DNA from: Zoogloeaceae bacterium
Lineage (GTDB): Bacteria > Pseudomonadota > Gammaproteobacteria > Burkholderiales > Rhodocyclaceae
Reading direction: 5' to 3'
Length of the DNA: 64,000 bases
Assembly (NCBI GenBank): GCA_016791005.1
Contig: JAEUNY010000002.1
Coordinates: 1 to 64,000, forward strand
Numbering within the stretch: position 1 is the stretch's first letter; each line of letters begins with the position of its first letter. This document shows positions 43,899 to 52,587 of the stretch, in pieces. The position numbers were made by a program, and so were the translations under genes. The notes under the pieces were generated by a model, which did no database searches, had not been told where the DNA came from, and saw only the letters and a program-made list of their open reading frames with translations.

Positions 43899-44546
43899 TC
43901 AGTCCGCCGGCGTCGGTCCTCCCGTCGCGGGGTTTGCGGCCGGGGCACCGGGCCCGGGGACCACCGCCGCGGCCCCCTTTTCCATGAGCTCGACGATGCG
44001 TTCCAGGGCCTGGGCCATGGTGGCCTGTTCCAGTTCGGGCAGCGCATTGACCGCTTCGGCCAGATGTCGCTGGAGGGGCGAGGGCGCCGTGGCGGCAAGC
44101 TCGACCCCCTTGGGCGTGGCGGTGACGAATACCACCCGCCGATCCCGGCGGTCCCGCTCCCGAACGATCAGGCCCTTTTCCTCGAGGCGGTCGAGGATGC
44201 CCACCACCGTGCTGGCGCTGAGGTGGATCTGCCGGCCGATCGTGCCTGCCGTCAGGGGGCCATGATTCACCACGCTGAGGAGGCAGACCAACTGGGGCAG
44301 GGTGATCTGGCTGGTGGCCGCCACCTGTTTCGAATACAGCTCCACGCCGCGCACGATCTGGCGCAGGGCCTGGAGGATTCGAAGGTCATGCCGTGGCGTG
44401 GTGCTCGGCGGGTTGGCCGGGGCGCCCAGCTCTGGCGCAGCCAGATCCAGGGCACTCGGTCCCACCTCCACCAGGGGGCTGGTCCGGGATGCGGGTTGGG
44501 TGTTTTCCCCGGCCACGTCGCCTTCCGGCGTCCCCGCGGCACTCAT
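43899..44546 (-). CDS. ectR: MarR-family regulator of the ectoine operon (EctR1-like)
   Basis: A 215-residue MarR protein. The winged helix covers about residues 75-150 (TAGTIGRQIHLSASTVVGIL, LEEKGLIVRERDRRDRRVVF). The first 50 residues are a low-complexity, probably disordered extension and the C terminus is Pro/Ala-rich. EctR1 proteins repress ect operons at low salinity in methylotrophs and others; the position directly upstream of ectA fits. Confidence 0.9.
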   Translation of the reverse strand: MSAAGTPEGDVAGENTQPASRTSPLVEVGPSALDLAAPELGAPANPPSTTPRHDLRILQALRQIVRGVELYSKQVAATSQITLPQLVCLLSVVNHGPLTAGTIGRQIHLSASTVVGILDRLEEKGLIVRERDRRDRRVVFVTATPKGVELAATAPSPLQRHLAEAVNALPELEQATMAQALERIVELMEKGAAAVVPGPGAPAANPATGGPTPAD

Positions 44547-44611
44547 GGGAGCCTCCTACCTGAGGAGATCTCCTGGGAAAAACCAGTTTGGGGAGAAATT
44601 TGCAAGGCTAA

Positions 44612-44642
44612 AAATTCTAGCACAAATATGTTTGAAGCAAAT
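44612..44642 (-). promoter_or_regulatory. Candidate ect promoter with EctR operator palindromes
   Basis: In the AT-rich gap before ectR the minus strand reads TTGCTT, 15 bases, TAGAAT, a plausible promoter with a short spacer. Two short inverted repeats overlap it: CAAA-TATG-TTTG (44623-44634) and TTTG-AAG-CAAA (44631-44641). A MarR dimer bound here would block RNA polymerase. Confidence 0.4.
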
Positions 44643-44668
44643 AGTTCGTGTTGAAATGAAATCATGAG

Positions 44669-45907
44669 TCAGGGGAACGCAGTCTGGGGGGCGGGCCGGC
44701 CGAAGTGGGTGGTCAGCAGGCTGGCGGCCTGGAGGGCAAGGAGCAGGGCAAAGCTGGTCACGAGGGCGGAGGACGCGCCCATGCCCTCGGCGACGAGGAC
44801 ATCGATGAGGCCGCCGAGGCCCCACTGGACGGCGAAGGCCCCCGCGAAGACCAGCAGGTTCACCGCCGTGGACACCCGTCCCGACAGGGTGAGGGGGAAC
44901 TGATGGGTCACCACCCCGTAGATCTGGGCCCCCGTCGCAGCAAAGTAGCCAAAGGCCGCCCACAGGACCAGAGTGGGGCCAATCCGCAAAAGGATAAGGG
45001 CCTCGACCACCAGCACTGTGGCGAGTCCCCCCGCCATGAGCCGGGGGGTGGTAATGCCAAGGCTGGCCAGGCGGGTAGCGAAGCGGCCGATGGAAAACTG
45101 GCCGGACAACATGCCGAGGTTGAGCCACACCAGGTGGGTGGCCGCCTCGGCGCGGGAATAGCCATTCACCTGCATCAGCCAGGGCACCGCCCAGAGCCCC
45201 TGCACCGCCATGAAGCCCCCTGTGAAAAAGGCCGCCTGGCCAGCGTAGCGCCAGAAGCGGGGGGCGGCGAACACCTCGGCCACCCCCTTCAGGGTATGGC
45301 TCAGATCCGAAGGGTGGGCCGGCTGGGCGGGCTCCGGCATGATCCAGTAGATCACCCCGGCCACCACCAGGGCGAGGCCCGCGACGCACCAGAACGCTCC
45401 GCGCCAGCCCAGCACGGGCAGGGCGGCCTCCAGGGGGGCGCTGGCCGTAACGGCGCCCAGGGCCCCGCAGGCCATGAGGTAGCCGGTCATGGAGGCCTGG
45501 CGTTCCCAGGGGAACCACAGGGTGAAACCCTTCAGGCCCGCCATCAGGCAGGCGGACACCCCCAGGCCGATGAGCCCCCGGGCCAGGGCCAGGCCGGAGA
45601 GGCTGTTCCCGAGGGCGAAGAGGGCGCAGCCCAGGGCGGTCAGCAGCAACAGGCCGGCTTCCACCCGACGGGGGCCGTAGCGGTCGAGGGCGATGCCGAG
45701 GGGAATCTGGGCAAGCCCGAAGGTGAGGAAATAGGTGCTGGAGAGCAGGCCCAGGTCCGCCGCCGACAAACTGAAATCAGCGGTCAGCACCGGGGAGATC
45801 ACCGCATTGACCGTCCGCAGCAAATAGGAAAGGTAATACCCGCAGGCAAAGGGCAGGAAAACCCGCAGCCACAGGGTGGCTGGCGAGGGAGCGGGGGTCG
45901 GCGTCAT
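44669..45907 (-). CDS. MFS transporter
   Basis: A 412-residue, 12-helix major facilitator from the ATG at 45907. Motif A is PLGIALDRYGPRRVEAG and a second copy is SIGRFATRLASLGI; the central loop between helices 6 and 7 is short. It belongs to the anion:cation/sugar-acid-like set of MFS proteins by feel only. It lies upstream of ectR on the same strand with a 122-bp gap holding the ect promoter, so it is probably a separate unit. Confidence 0.82.
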   Translation of the reverse strand: MTPTPAPSPATLWLRVFLPFACGYYLSYLLRTVNAVISPVLTADFSLSAADLGLLSSTYFLTFGLAQIPLGIALDRYGPRRVEAGLLLLTALGCALFALGNSLSGLALARGLIGLGVSACLMAGLKGFTLWFPWERQASMTGYLMACGALGAVTASAPLEAALPVLGWRGAFWCVAGLALVVAGVIYWIMPEPAQPAHPSDLSHTLKGVAEVFAAPRFWRYAGQAAFFTGGFMAVQGLWAVPWLMQVNGYSRAEAATHLVWLNLGMLSGQFSIGRFATRLASLGITTPRLMAGGLATVLVVEALILLRIGPTLVLWAAFGYFAATGAQIYGVVTHQFPLTLSGRVSTAVNLLVFAGAFAVQWGLGGLIDVLVAEGMGASSALVTSFALLLALQAASLLTTHFGRPAPQTAFP

Positions 45908-46120
45908 GGCGCGAAGATAGCGTTCCGGCGCGGCCCCCGCCAGCCCCCTCGCGAGGCCCGTTGGTTCGTCGATCCGCAGGATCTGGGTCACCCTCGGAAT
46001 TGGGCCATCGCGGTCCGCTCGTGACCGCCATGACGGACGGATTCCGGGCGCCCCGGAACGTCGCCAATAGGCCCCGCCAAACTTAGGGACCCGGCCGCAA
46101 CGGATGAAGCGCCTTCGGGC

Positions 46121-46930
46121 TCAGGTGGCGTCGGGAACCCGGCCTCGCACCGCCCAAGCACGGGCGGCGAGGGAGAATCCACGGCCCGCGTCGGGGGCGA
46201 GGGCTGCCGCGAGCCGTGCCTTGATCTCGGCCCGCTGCTCGTCCGAGCGCGACATCAGGTAGGCCGGCGCAGGACCCTGGCCGCCGAGGAAGGGGGCCCA
46301 GTAGTCATCGAAATCGGGAAATTTCGCGGTCACCTCCACCGGCGTGGTGGCGACTTGATCGAGGCCGGACGCCTCGAAGGCGGCTTGCAGGGCGTCCGGC
46401 TGGCACAGGGGAAAGCGCACCCCTTCGTGGAGCCGCGCCGCCTCCGGGTCCAGGGCCGCCGCCACGTCCCAGAAGCGCTTGATGATCTCCATGCGGTCGG
46501 CGTAGTCCCAGACATAGGCGGCGATCGCCCCGCCGGGGGCTGTGACCCGTTTCATCTCGGCGAGGGCGGCTGAAACCTCGGGGATGAAGTTCAGGACCAG
46601 CCCCGAAACGAGCATGTCGCAACTGCCGTCGTCGAGGGGGAGGGCGGTGGCGCTGCCCGTCCGCAGGAGGGCGCGGGGGCCCAGGTGCTGGGCGGCCAGC
46701 CCGAGAAAACCCTCCGACGGATCGACCCCCATCAGGCCGGAGGGCGTGCAGCGATCCAGAATTGCCGCGGAAAGCGCCCCGGTGCCGCACCCCACATCCA
46801 GCCAGCGAAGGTTCGCCGGCGCATCGAGCCAGGCGAGGAAGCCCGGCGCAATCCGCCGACTCCAGCGCCCGATGTAGCGCTCATAGGGACTGCCTTGCTC
46901 CCAGGTGTCGGACACGGCATCGGCACTCAT
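46121..46930 (-). CDS. Class I SAM-dependent methyltransferase
   Basis: A 269-residue methyltransferase of the UbiE/11 type. Motif I is LRWLDVGCGTGALSAAIL, followed by GVDPSEGFL, LVSGLVLNFIPE and VTAPGGAIAAYVWDYADRM. The substrate cannot be told. It stands alone. Confidence 0.88.
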   Translation of the reverse strand: MSADAVSDTWEQGSPYERYIGRWSRRIAPGFLAWLDAPANLRWLDVGCGTGALSAAILDRCTPSGLMGVDPSEGFLGLAAQHLGPRALLRTGSATALPLDDGSCDMLVSGLVLNFIPEVSAALAEMKRVTAPGGAIAAYVWDYADRMEIIKRFWDVAAALDPEAARLHEGVRFPLCQPDALQAAFEASGLDQVATTPVEVTAKFPDFDDYWAPFLGGQGPAPAYLMSRSDEQRAEIKARLAAALAPDAGRGFSLAARAWAVRGRVPDAT

Positions 46931-47055
46931 CGCGGCGCTCCTGTCGGCGGGGGACTTCCTTGCCTACGGTATAGCCGATTCCTCTGGCCGCAGCGAAATT
47001 TCACCGCCTGCCGTGAGGTCAATAGCGGATGTCGCCGCCCCATGTCGCACAGCCT

Positions 47056-47274
47056 TCACTTCCACTTCAGATCGAGCTTGCGATTGGTGGCCGCACAGTC
47101 GCGCAGATACAGATTGATGAGGCTTTGGTAGGGAATGCCTACCTCCTCCGAAATGGCCTTGAAGTAGTTGATGCACTCCTCGTCGAGCCGGATCGTGATC
47201 TGCTTCTTGAGTTGCGAGGCGTAGGGGTTCTTTGAGGATTTGGAGAAATCGTATTCAGCACGCATGGTTCTCAC
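47056..47274 (-). CDS. brnA: BrnA-like antitoxin
   Basis: A 72-residue ribbon-helix-helix protein: KKQITIRLDEECINYFKAI followed by EVGIPYQSLINLYLRDC, the BrnA/CopG pattern. It lies 3 bp after the BrnT-like toxin gene, the usual toxin-first order of brnTA. It neutralises the toxin and represses the operon. Confidence 0.87.
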   Translation of the reverse strand: MRTMRAEYDFSKSSKNPYASQLKKQITIRLDEECINYFKAISEEVGIPYQSLINLYLRDCAATNRKLDLKWK

Positions 47275-47277
47275 CTT

Positions 47278-47556
47278 TCAGTAGGACGCCGCCTCCCGCT
47301 TCGTGGCTTTTCGCGCCGAGATGATGCGGATGGTGTGCTCGGCCGACCGATAGCAGTGGCAAACGACCAAGAGCTTCAGGGCCGAGCTATAGCCCAGCAA
47401 GACAAAGCGTTCCTCGTCGTTAGAGTGGTCGGGGTCGGCAATCAACCTTCCCCGTTCGTCGGCGAAGACGGTCTTGGCCTCGTCGAAGCTGACACCATGC
47501 TTCTTGAGATTGGCCTTGGCTTTGGACTCGTCCCACTCGAAGTGAAGCGTCGTCAT
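47278..47556 (-). CDS. brnT: BrnT-family ribonuclease toxin
   Basis: A 92-residue toxin of the RelE-like BrnT family. The N-terminal FEWDESKAKANLKKHGVSFDEA, interrupted here as FEWDESKAKAN then LKKHGVSFDEAKTVF, is diagnostic, with HSNDEERFVLLGYS and IRIISARKATKREAASY at the C terminus carrying the catalytic basic residues. BrnT cuts RNA and inhibits translation. The pair lies at the start of a small accessory stretch (47.0-49.8 kb). Confidence 0.9.
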   Translation of the reverse strand: MTTLHFEWDESKAKANLKKHGVSFDEAKTVFADERGRLIADPDHSNDEERFVLLGYSSALKLLVVCHCYRSAEHTIRIISARKATKREAASY

Positions 47557-47751
47557 GGCCTCAATGTAAATACGCTGTAGTTACACGTCAAGGCTTACGG
47601 GTCGGATGAGCCGCCACGCGGCGTTATCCGCCGCGTGGCTTGGGGGCAGGATTCATGCGGCGGAATGCGCTGTGCATTTCCGCCCTGCGCCGCCCGAGCA
47701 TCACAAGGCTTGCGCTATGCTTGGGTGAATCGCAGCCCACCCGTCGCTCCT

Positions 47752-48069
47752 ATGAAAATCCACCACTTGCCCATGGGCACCCGTTTCGAATGGAAGGGCG
47801 AGGTCTACACCAAAATCGGCCCAATGACCGGCGCCAACGAGCGCGGCGGCTCCGTATTCATCCCCAAGTACGCGATCCTCCGCCCGGTCGATGGACCGCA
47901 AGTGGCCCCGCCCGCCGTGGCCGTCACCACGTTGGACACCCAACGGGTGCTCACCGCGTTTGAGGCCTACCACGCCAGTGCTTCGGCCCTGCTCGACGCT
48001 CCCGGCCGTACGGCGCTTGAGGCCGCGCGCACCCAATTCCTCGCCGCCCTGAATGAGACCCACGCCTAG
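47752..48069 (+). CDS. Small hypothetical protein
   Basis: A 105-residue protein starting at the ATG at 47752: MKIHHLPMGTRFEWKGEVY, then SVFIPKYAILRPV. The N-terminal half looks like a small beta-barrel found in conserved betaproteobacterial proteins; the C-terminal half is helical. No function is known to me. It is followed directly by a palindromic repeat. Confidence 0.65.
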   Translation: MKIHHLPMGTRFEWKGEVYTKIGPMTGANERGGSVFIPKYAILRPVDGPQVAPPAVAVTTLDTQRVLTAFEAYHASASALLDAPGRTALEAARTQFLAALNETHA

Positions 48070-48079
48070 AACAGGGGGT

Positions 48080-48110
48080 AGGTTGGGCTGAATGAAATGA
48101 AGCCCAACCT
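48080..48110. repeat. REP-like palindrome, possible terminator
   Basis: A perfect 10-bp inverted repeat, AGGTTGGGCT and AGCCCAACCT, with an 11-base loop, 10 bp after the small hypothetical gene and followed by AATTTTGG. The arm GGTTGGGCT resembles palindromes dispersed in many proteobacterial genomes and linked to REP-associated transposases. It could also end transcription. Confidence 0.6.
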
Positions 48111-48440
48111 AATTTTGGAAGACGTGTTGGCCTGCATGCGTCAGACCAACCTGCCCGGGCTAGTGAATGTCGGAAAGACGCCCGGAGGACTTCAAGATTC
48201 GGCCCCGTTGGGACGGCGAATCGCCTTGTCGCGGGCTCAAATCGGCGCGTTTGTGTTAATGCAAGACCTATGTTCGTGTTCGTGTAAAACAGGTGGCTTG
48301 ATGTAATTGCAGAAGGATGAGAGTGCACGTTGGAAAAGGATGAATTCGCCAGTTTCCGGATGATTTAAATGTCTGCCTGCGCTTTACGCGGCGTTGTTCA
48401 GGGGGGCGTTAATTACAAGGTTATCTGAAAATTTGCTGCC
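48111..48440. other. About 330 bp without a convincing gene
   Basis: The stretch becomes AT-richer towards the TIR-like gene. A 69-codon plus-strand frame (48097-48306) overlaps the palindrome and has no recognisable product. Nothing further is supported. Confidence 0.45.
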
Positions 48441-49763
48441 TTATGTAAATAGCGCTTGAAATTCGTCGTCTTGTCGCAAAAGTTGCGCTCGAAACGGATG
48501 CTCACTATCAAGCACAAGAAAAAGCTCACGAGCTTCATCAATTCGATTTGCTTCAACGAGTATACTGATACAGTGAACCAAATGGTCGTCATCTACGTCT
48601 GCGAAGTTGTTGGCTCGCAATACCGCAATTAATCTATCAACGAGTTCAAGGGCGCCCTCAAACTGATTGGCTCTGTGGTAGTTTAAGGATTGGTTGAACA
48701 AAAATGATCCATCATTGGGCTCAATCTTGAGAATTTCGGCTCCGAAGATAATAGCCTTATCGTAATCTCCGAGCCCGTGATAATTTCTTTGCAGGGCATT
48801 TAGGATCATTGTTTGCTGCTCTGTATTTATGATCTCTCCTTGTGCCAAACGATAGCGCATTTCCTGGACGGCCAATTCGATGACTGGGAGCGCACGCTTT
48901 TCCTCGTCATACCTGCTTGCGCCTGCTGCGTACCCAGCTAAAATTTTCGATTTTGCGTCCCAGGAAAAATCATCCATCTTGGATGTTACGATTTCCTCGA
49001 TCATCTCGAAAGCGACTCGGGAACCCATCGCTGCTCCGACTGCAAGTCCGCCAACTACGAAGTTCTCAGAGTCCTTGTTTGGGAAGCGGGGGAGCAATTG
49101 GTCAAGTAGCTCAGTGTCTCGATTTCCAAGAGCAAAGCTAATTGCAGGGGCTACACCCCCAAGTTTCTTAATAAGAATAGCCGCTTCCTTTGCCTTGCTG
49201 CCGCCAGGCAGCGCGTTGCCATCTATAGCTGCAGCCTGCGAAGTAATGCGTTTCAGAACAAGATCAAGCTTTTGGCCAAGAATTCCGACCTCTCTATAAA
49301 CGTCGCTAACAGATCGGTTCCCTGCACGTTCGAATCCAAGGTCAACAAATGATTGAACATTCTGTTGAATGACTCTAATCGTATCGATTACTTCCCTTGC
49401 ACTCCCGTCAACGGAGTACTTTATTACCGGGTGCGTCACGACATCAAATGGCAATTTCGCATCTCTTGAGATCAGGATGCATGGTTTTCCATTTTCATGC
49501 CTTCTTCCGGATTCATACATTACATTAGGATTTATGTCGGTCAGGTCTACAATGCAGAGGTCTGAGCGTTGAATTCGTTCAACAACTTCTTGTGTGATGG
49601 TATCTTTAATGCCGCGAATGTGGTCGGCGCGTTCAACAATAAAATCAAATTTATCTAGCGCAGGCTTTATAATATATTCAAAAGTTTCGTCGGCAGCCAA
49701 TCTGATGGCTGAGTCAGAATCGCCAATAGGGGATATTACAAAACATGTGTAGCGCATTGCCAT
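48441..49763 (-). CDS. TIR-like nucleotide-binding protein with helical C-terminal region
   Basis: A 440-residue protein from DNA with visibly lower G+C than its surroundings. The N-terminal 110 residues look like a TIR/nucleoside-deoxyribosyltransferase-type Rossmann fold: CFVISPIGDSDSAIR, SDLCIVDLTDINPNVMYESG with the Glu expected to be catalytic, and NGKPCILISRD. The rest is helical and TPR-like (GDYDKAIIFGAEILKIEPND). Such domains occur in NAD-degrading or nucleotide-binding immune effectors. No adjacent partner is seen, so a defence role is only inferred. Confidence 0.72.
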   Translation of the reverse strand: MAMRYTCFVISPIGDSDSAIRLAADETFEYIIKPALDKFDFIVERADHIRGIKDTITQEVVERIQRSDLCIVDLTDINPNVMYESGRRHENGKPCILISRDAKLPFDVVTHPVIKYSVDGSAREVIDTIRVIQQNVQSFVDLGFERAGNRSVSDVYREVGILGQKLDLVLKRITSQAAAIDGNALPGGSKAKEAAILIKKLGGVAPAISFALGNRDTELLDQLLPRFPNKDSENFVVGGLAVGAAMGSRVAFEMIEEIVTSKMDDFSWDAKSKILAGYAAGASRYDEEKRALPVIELAVQEMRYRLAQGEIINTEQQTMILNALQRNYHGLGDYDKAIIFGAEILKIEPNDGSFLFNQSLNYHRANQFEGALELVDRLIAVLRANNFADVDDDHLVHCISILVEANRIDEARELFLVLDSEHPFRAQLLRQDDEFQALFT

Positions 49764-49994
49764 TCGCCTTTTTTGGTAGGTTGGTTGTAAGCGCGCGAGA
49801 CGGGATTGTTCTGTGCCGACGAGTTTTATATGTAGCTTAGATTATGCAATTTGCAAGCTTCTTGAGGCGATCCGTAAAAAAGATCCTTCAGCCAGCCGTC
49901 AGCCAAAGTGGACGGAATGGGGAGGCAAGGATAAGCCGAAATTACAATCCGCCGAATGTCTTGAAGTGATTAGTGCTGCGTCTTACAGCCGGAA

Positions 49995-50726
49995 CTACTC
50001 GCCGAGATAAGCCGCCCTTACCTTAGGATCCGCCAGCAAATCCGCCCCGCTCCCGGCCAAGGTGATGCGGCCGGATTCCATGACGTAGCCCCGCCGGGCG
50101 AATTCCAGGGCGAGGTGGGCGTTTTGTTCCACCAGTAGCACGGTGACGCCTTCGCTGGCGACGGTCTGGATGACTTCGAAGATCTTTTCCACCACCAGGG
50201 GGGCGAGGCCCATGGAGGGTTCGTCGAGCAGCAGGAGCTTGGGGTGGGAAAGTAGCGCGCGGCCGATGGCGAGCATCTGTTGTTCGCCGCCGGAGAGGGT
50301 TCCCGCCACTTGGGTCAGGCGTTCGCGGATGCGGGGGAGCATGGCGTAGACCCGCGCGAGGCCGGCTTCCACCTCCTGCTTGTCGGGGCGGGTGTAGGCG
50401 CCCATGCGCAGATTCTCTTCCACCGTCAGGCGGGTGAAGATGCCCCGCCCCTCGGGCACGAGGGCGATGCCCCGGCGCAGGCGTTTGTGGGCCGGGAGGC
50501 TGTGCACCGGCTCGCCGAGAAAGCGGATCTCGCCCCCGGCCAGGGGCAGGAGGCCGGCGATGGCATTGAGGGTGGTGGTTTTGCCGGCCCCGTTGGCGCC
50601 GATCAGGCACACCAGCTCGCCGGCTCCCACGGTGAGATCGATGCCCTGCACGGCCTGGATGGCGCCGTAGGCCACCTCCATGCCGCGGACTTCCAGCACC
50701 GGAGAGGCGGGGGCGTCAGTGGCCAT
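49995..50726 (-). CDS. livF: Branched-chain amino-acid ABC transporter ATPase LivF
   Basis: A 243-residue ABC ATPase with Walker A IGANGAGKTTTLNAIAG, signature LSGGEQQMLAIGRAL and Walker B LLLLDEPSMGLAP. The sequence matches LivF rather than LivG (FTRLTVEENLRMGAYTR). It is the last gene of the liv run and overlaps livG by 11 bp. Confidence 0.94.
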   Translation of the reverse strand: MATDAPASPVLEVRGMEVAYGAIQAVQGIDLTVGAGELVCLIGANGAGKTTTLNAIAGLLPLAGGEIRFLGEPVHSLPAHKRLRRGIALVPEGRGIFTRLTVEENLRMGAYTRPDKQEVEAGLARVYAMLPRIRERLTQVAGTLSGGEQQMLAIGRALLSHPKLLLLDEPSMGLAPLVVEKIFEVIQTVASEGVTVLLVEQNAHLALEFARRGYVMESGRITLAGSGADLLADPKVRAAYLGE

Positions 50727-51489
50727 GCTTGCCGCCTCCGAGGTAGGCGGAGATCACCGCCGGATTCTGTTGCACCACGGCCGGCACGTCCTCGGCGATC
50801 TTCTTGCCGAAGTCGAGCACGGCCACCCGGTCGCACAGACCCATCACCAGCTTCACGTCGTGTTCGATCAGGAGCACCGTCACGCCGTCGTGGCGAATCT
50901 GCTCGATGAGGCTCTTCAGGCGGCCGGTTTCTGTCGCGTTCATGCCGGCGGCGGGTTCGTCCAGGGCCAGCAGGCGGGGCTCGGTGGCTAGCGCCCGGGC
51001 GATCTCCAGCCGGCGTTGGTCGCCGTAGGAGAGATTCTTCGCCACGGTGTCGGCGAAGCGCTCGATGCCGACGTAGGTGAGGAGTTCAAAGGCCCGCTCG
51101 GTGGTGAGGCGCTCCTCTTCCCGCGCCTGCCGGCTCTGGGTGAGGATGCCCCACACGCCGGCCTGGGTGCGGATGTGGTGGCCACACATCACGTTCTCCA
51201 GGGCCGAAAGCTCCCGGAACAGGCGGATGTTCTGAAAGGTGCGGGCAATGCCGGCGGCCACCACCTGGTGGGGCTTGCCCTGGGGCAGGGGGCTGCCTTC
51301 AAAGACGAACTCGCCGTCCTCCGGCACGTAGGCGCCGGTGAGGACATTGAAAAAGGTGGTTTTGCCCGCGCCATTGGGACCAATGAGGCCATACACCTCG
51401 CCCTGGCGGATGGTGAGGGACACGTCGGCCAGGGCGGTGAGGCCGCCGAAGCGTTTGCCCACGCCCCGGGCTTCGAGGAGGGTGATCAT
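50716..51489 (-). CDS. livG: Branched-chain amino-acid ABC transporter ATPase LivG
   Basis: A 257-residue ATPase starting at the ATG at 51489, which overlaps the livM stop (ATGA). Walker A is IGPNGAGKTTFFNVLTG, the LivG-specific RTFQNIRLFRELSALENV follows, the signature is NLSYGDQRRLEIARAL and Walker B is LLALDEPAAGMN. Confidence 0.94.
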   Translation of the reverse strand: MITLLEARGVGKRFGGLTALADVSLTIRQGEVYGLIGPNGAGKTTFFNVLTGAYVPEDGEFVFEGSPLPQGKPHQVVAAGIARTFQNIRLFRELSALENVMCGHHIRTQAGVWGILTQSRQAREEERLTTERAFELLTYVGIERFADTVAKNLSYGDQRRLEIARALATEPRLLALDEPAAGMNATETGRLKSLIEQIRHDGVTVLLIEHDVKLVMGLCDRVAVLDFGKKIAEDVPAVVQQNPAVISAYLGGGKHGH

Positions 51490-52577
51490 GGGCGCTCCCG
51501 CGCCAGCAGCCCCGGCCGGGAGTAGCGGGCCTGGGCGGGCACCAGCCCGGCGGGCTTCCACAGCATCATGAAGATCATGGCCAGGGCCAGGAGCAGCATG
51601 CGCAGCACTTCCGGATCGAGGATCACGTGGCCGAAGAGGGTCTGCTGGAGGGGCACGGCCACGTGGCGCAGGATCTCGGGCAGGAAGGTGAGGGCTAGCG
51701 CCCCGACGATCACGCCGACGATATTGCCCATGCCGCCAAACACCACCATGGTCAGCACGGCGATGGATTCCATGAGGGAGAAGGATTCCGGCGACACGAA
51801 GCCCTGGAAGGCGCCAAAGAGCCCCCCTGCCACGCCGCCGAAGGTGGCGCCAAGCGAGAAGGCGAGGAGCTTCATGGCCCGGGTATCGATGCCGATGGCC
51901 TTGGCGGCGAGCTCGTCGTCCCGCATCGCGGCCCAGGCCCGGCCGATGCGGGAGATCTGCAGGCGGTGGATGAGAATCACCGCGCCGGCCACGCACAGCA
52001 GGAAGAAGTAGTAATAAAGATACAGGGAGTGGATCTGGAAATCCCCCAGCCGCAGGGTGCGGGAGAGATCCCACCCGAACAGCACCAGGGGATCCAGCCC
52101 ATTGATGCCCTGGGGGCCATTGGTGATGTTCACCGGGTAATTCAGGTTGTTCAGGAAGATGCGCACGATCTCGCCGAACCCGAGGGTCACGATGGCGAGG
52201 TAATCCCCCCGCAGGCGCAATACCGGGAAGCCGAGAATGATTCCCGCCAGGGCGGCAAACCCGGCACCCAGGGGCAGAATCGCCCAGATCGGCCAGTGAA
52301 GCTCGAAATGGGGCGAGGCGAGGAAGGCCCAGGTGTAGGCGCCGACGGCGTAGAAGGCGATGTAGCCGAGGTCGAGCAGCCCGGCGAAGCCCACCACCAG
52401 GTTGAGCCCCAGGGCCAGCAACATGTAGAGGAGTGCAAAGTCCAACACGCGGATCCAGGTGCGGCCGAAATAGCCGGCCAGGATGGGCGCCAGGATGATG
52501 AGGGCCAGGGTGCCCCAGCGCGCCACGGCGGGGTGGCGCTTGCCGAGGAAGGGGATGGAGGCGACGAGGTCGTTCAT
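51486..52577 (-). CDS. livM: Branched-chain amino-acid ABC transporter permease LivM
   Basis: A 363-residue permease with 8-10 membrane segments: LGLNLVVGFAGLLDLGYIAF and LRLRGDYLAIVTLGFGEIVR are LivM hallmarks, as is AMRDDELAAKAIGID in the cytoplasmic loop. It sits 10 bp after livH. Confidence 0.94.
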   Translation of the reverse strand: MNDLVASIPFLGKRHPAVARWGTLALIILAPILAGYFGRTWIRVLDFALLYMLLALGLNLVVGFAGLLDLGYIAFYAVGAYTWAFLASPHFELHWPIWAILPLGAGFAALAGIILGFPVLRLRGDYLAIVTLGFGEIVRIFLNNLNYPVNITNGPQGINGLDPLVLFGWDLSRTLRLGDFQIHSLYLYYYFFLLCVAGAVILIHRLQISRIGRAWAAMRDDELAAKAIGIDTRAMKLLAFSLGATFGGVAGGLFGAFQGFVSPESFSLMESIAVLTMVVFGGMGNIVGVIVGALALTFLPEILRHVAVPLQQTLFGHVILDPEVLRMLLLALAMIFMMLWKPAGLVPAQARYSRPGLLARERP

Positions 52578-52587
52578 GGGGTCGGCC

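Noticed and set aside
48097-48306. A 69-codon plus-strand gene
   Set aside because: It begins inside the palindromic repeat, lacks a ribosome-binding site and ends with unlikely Cys/Ser-rich sequence.
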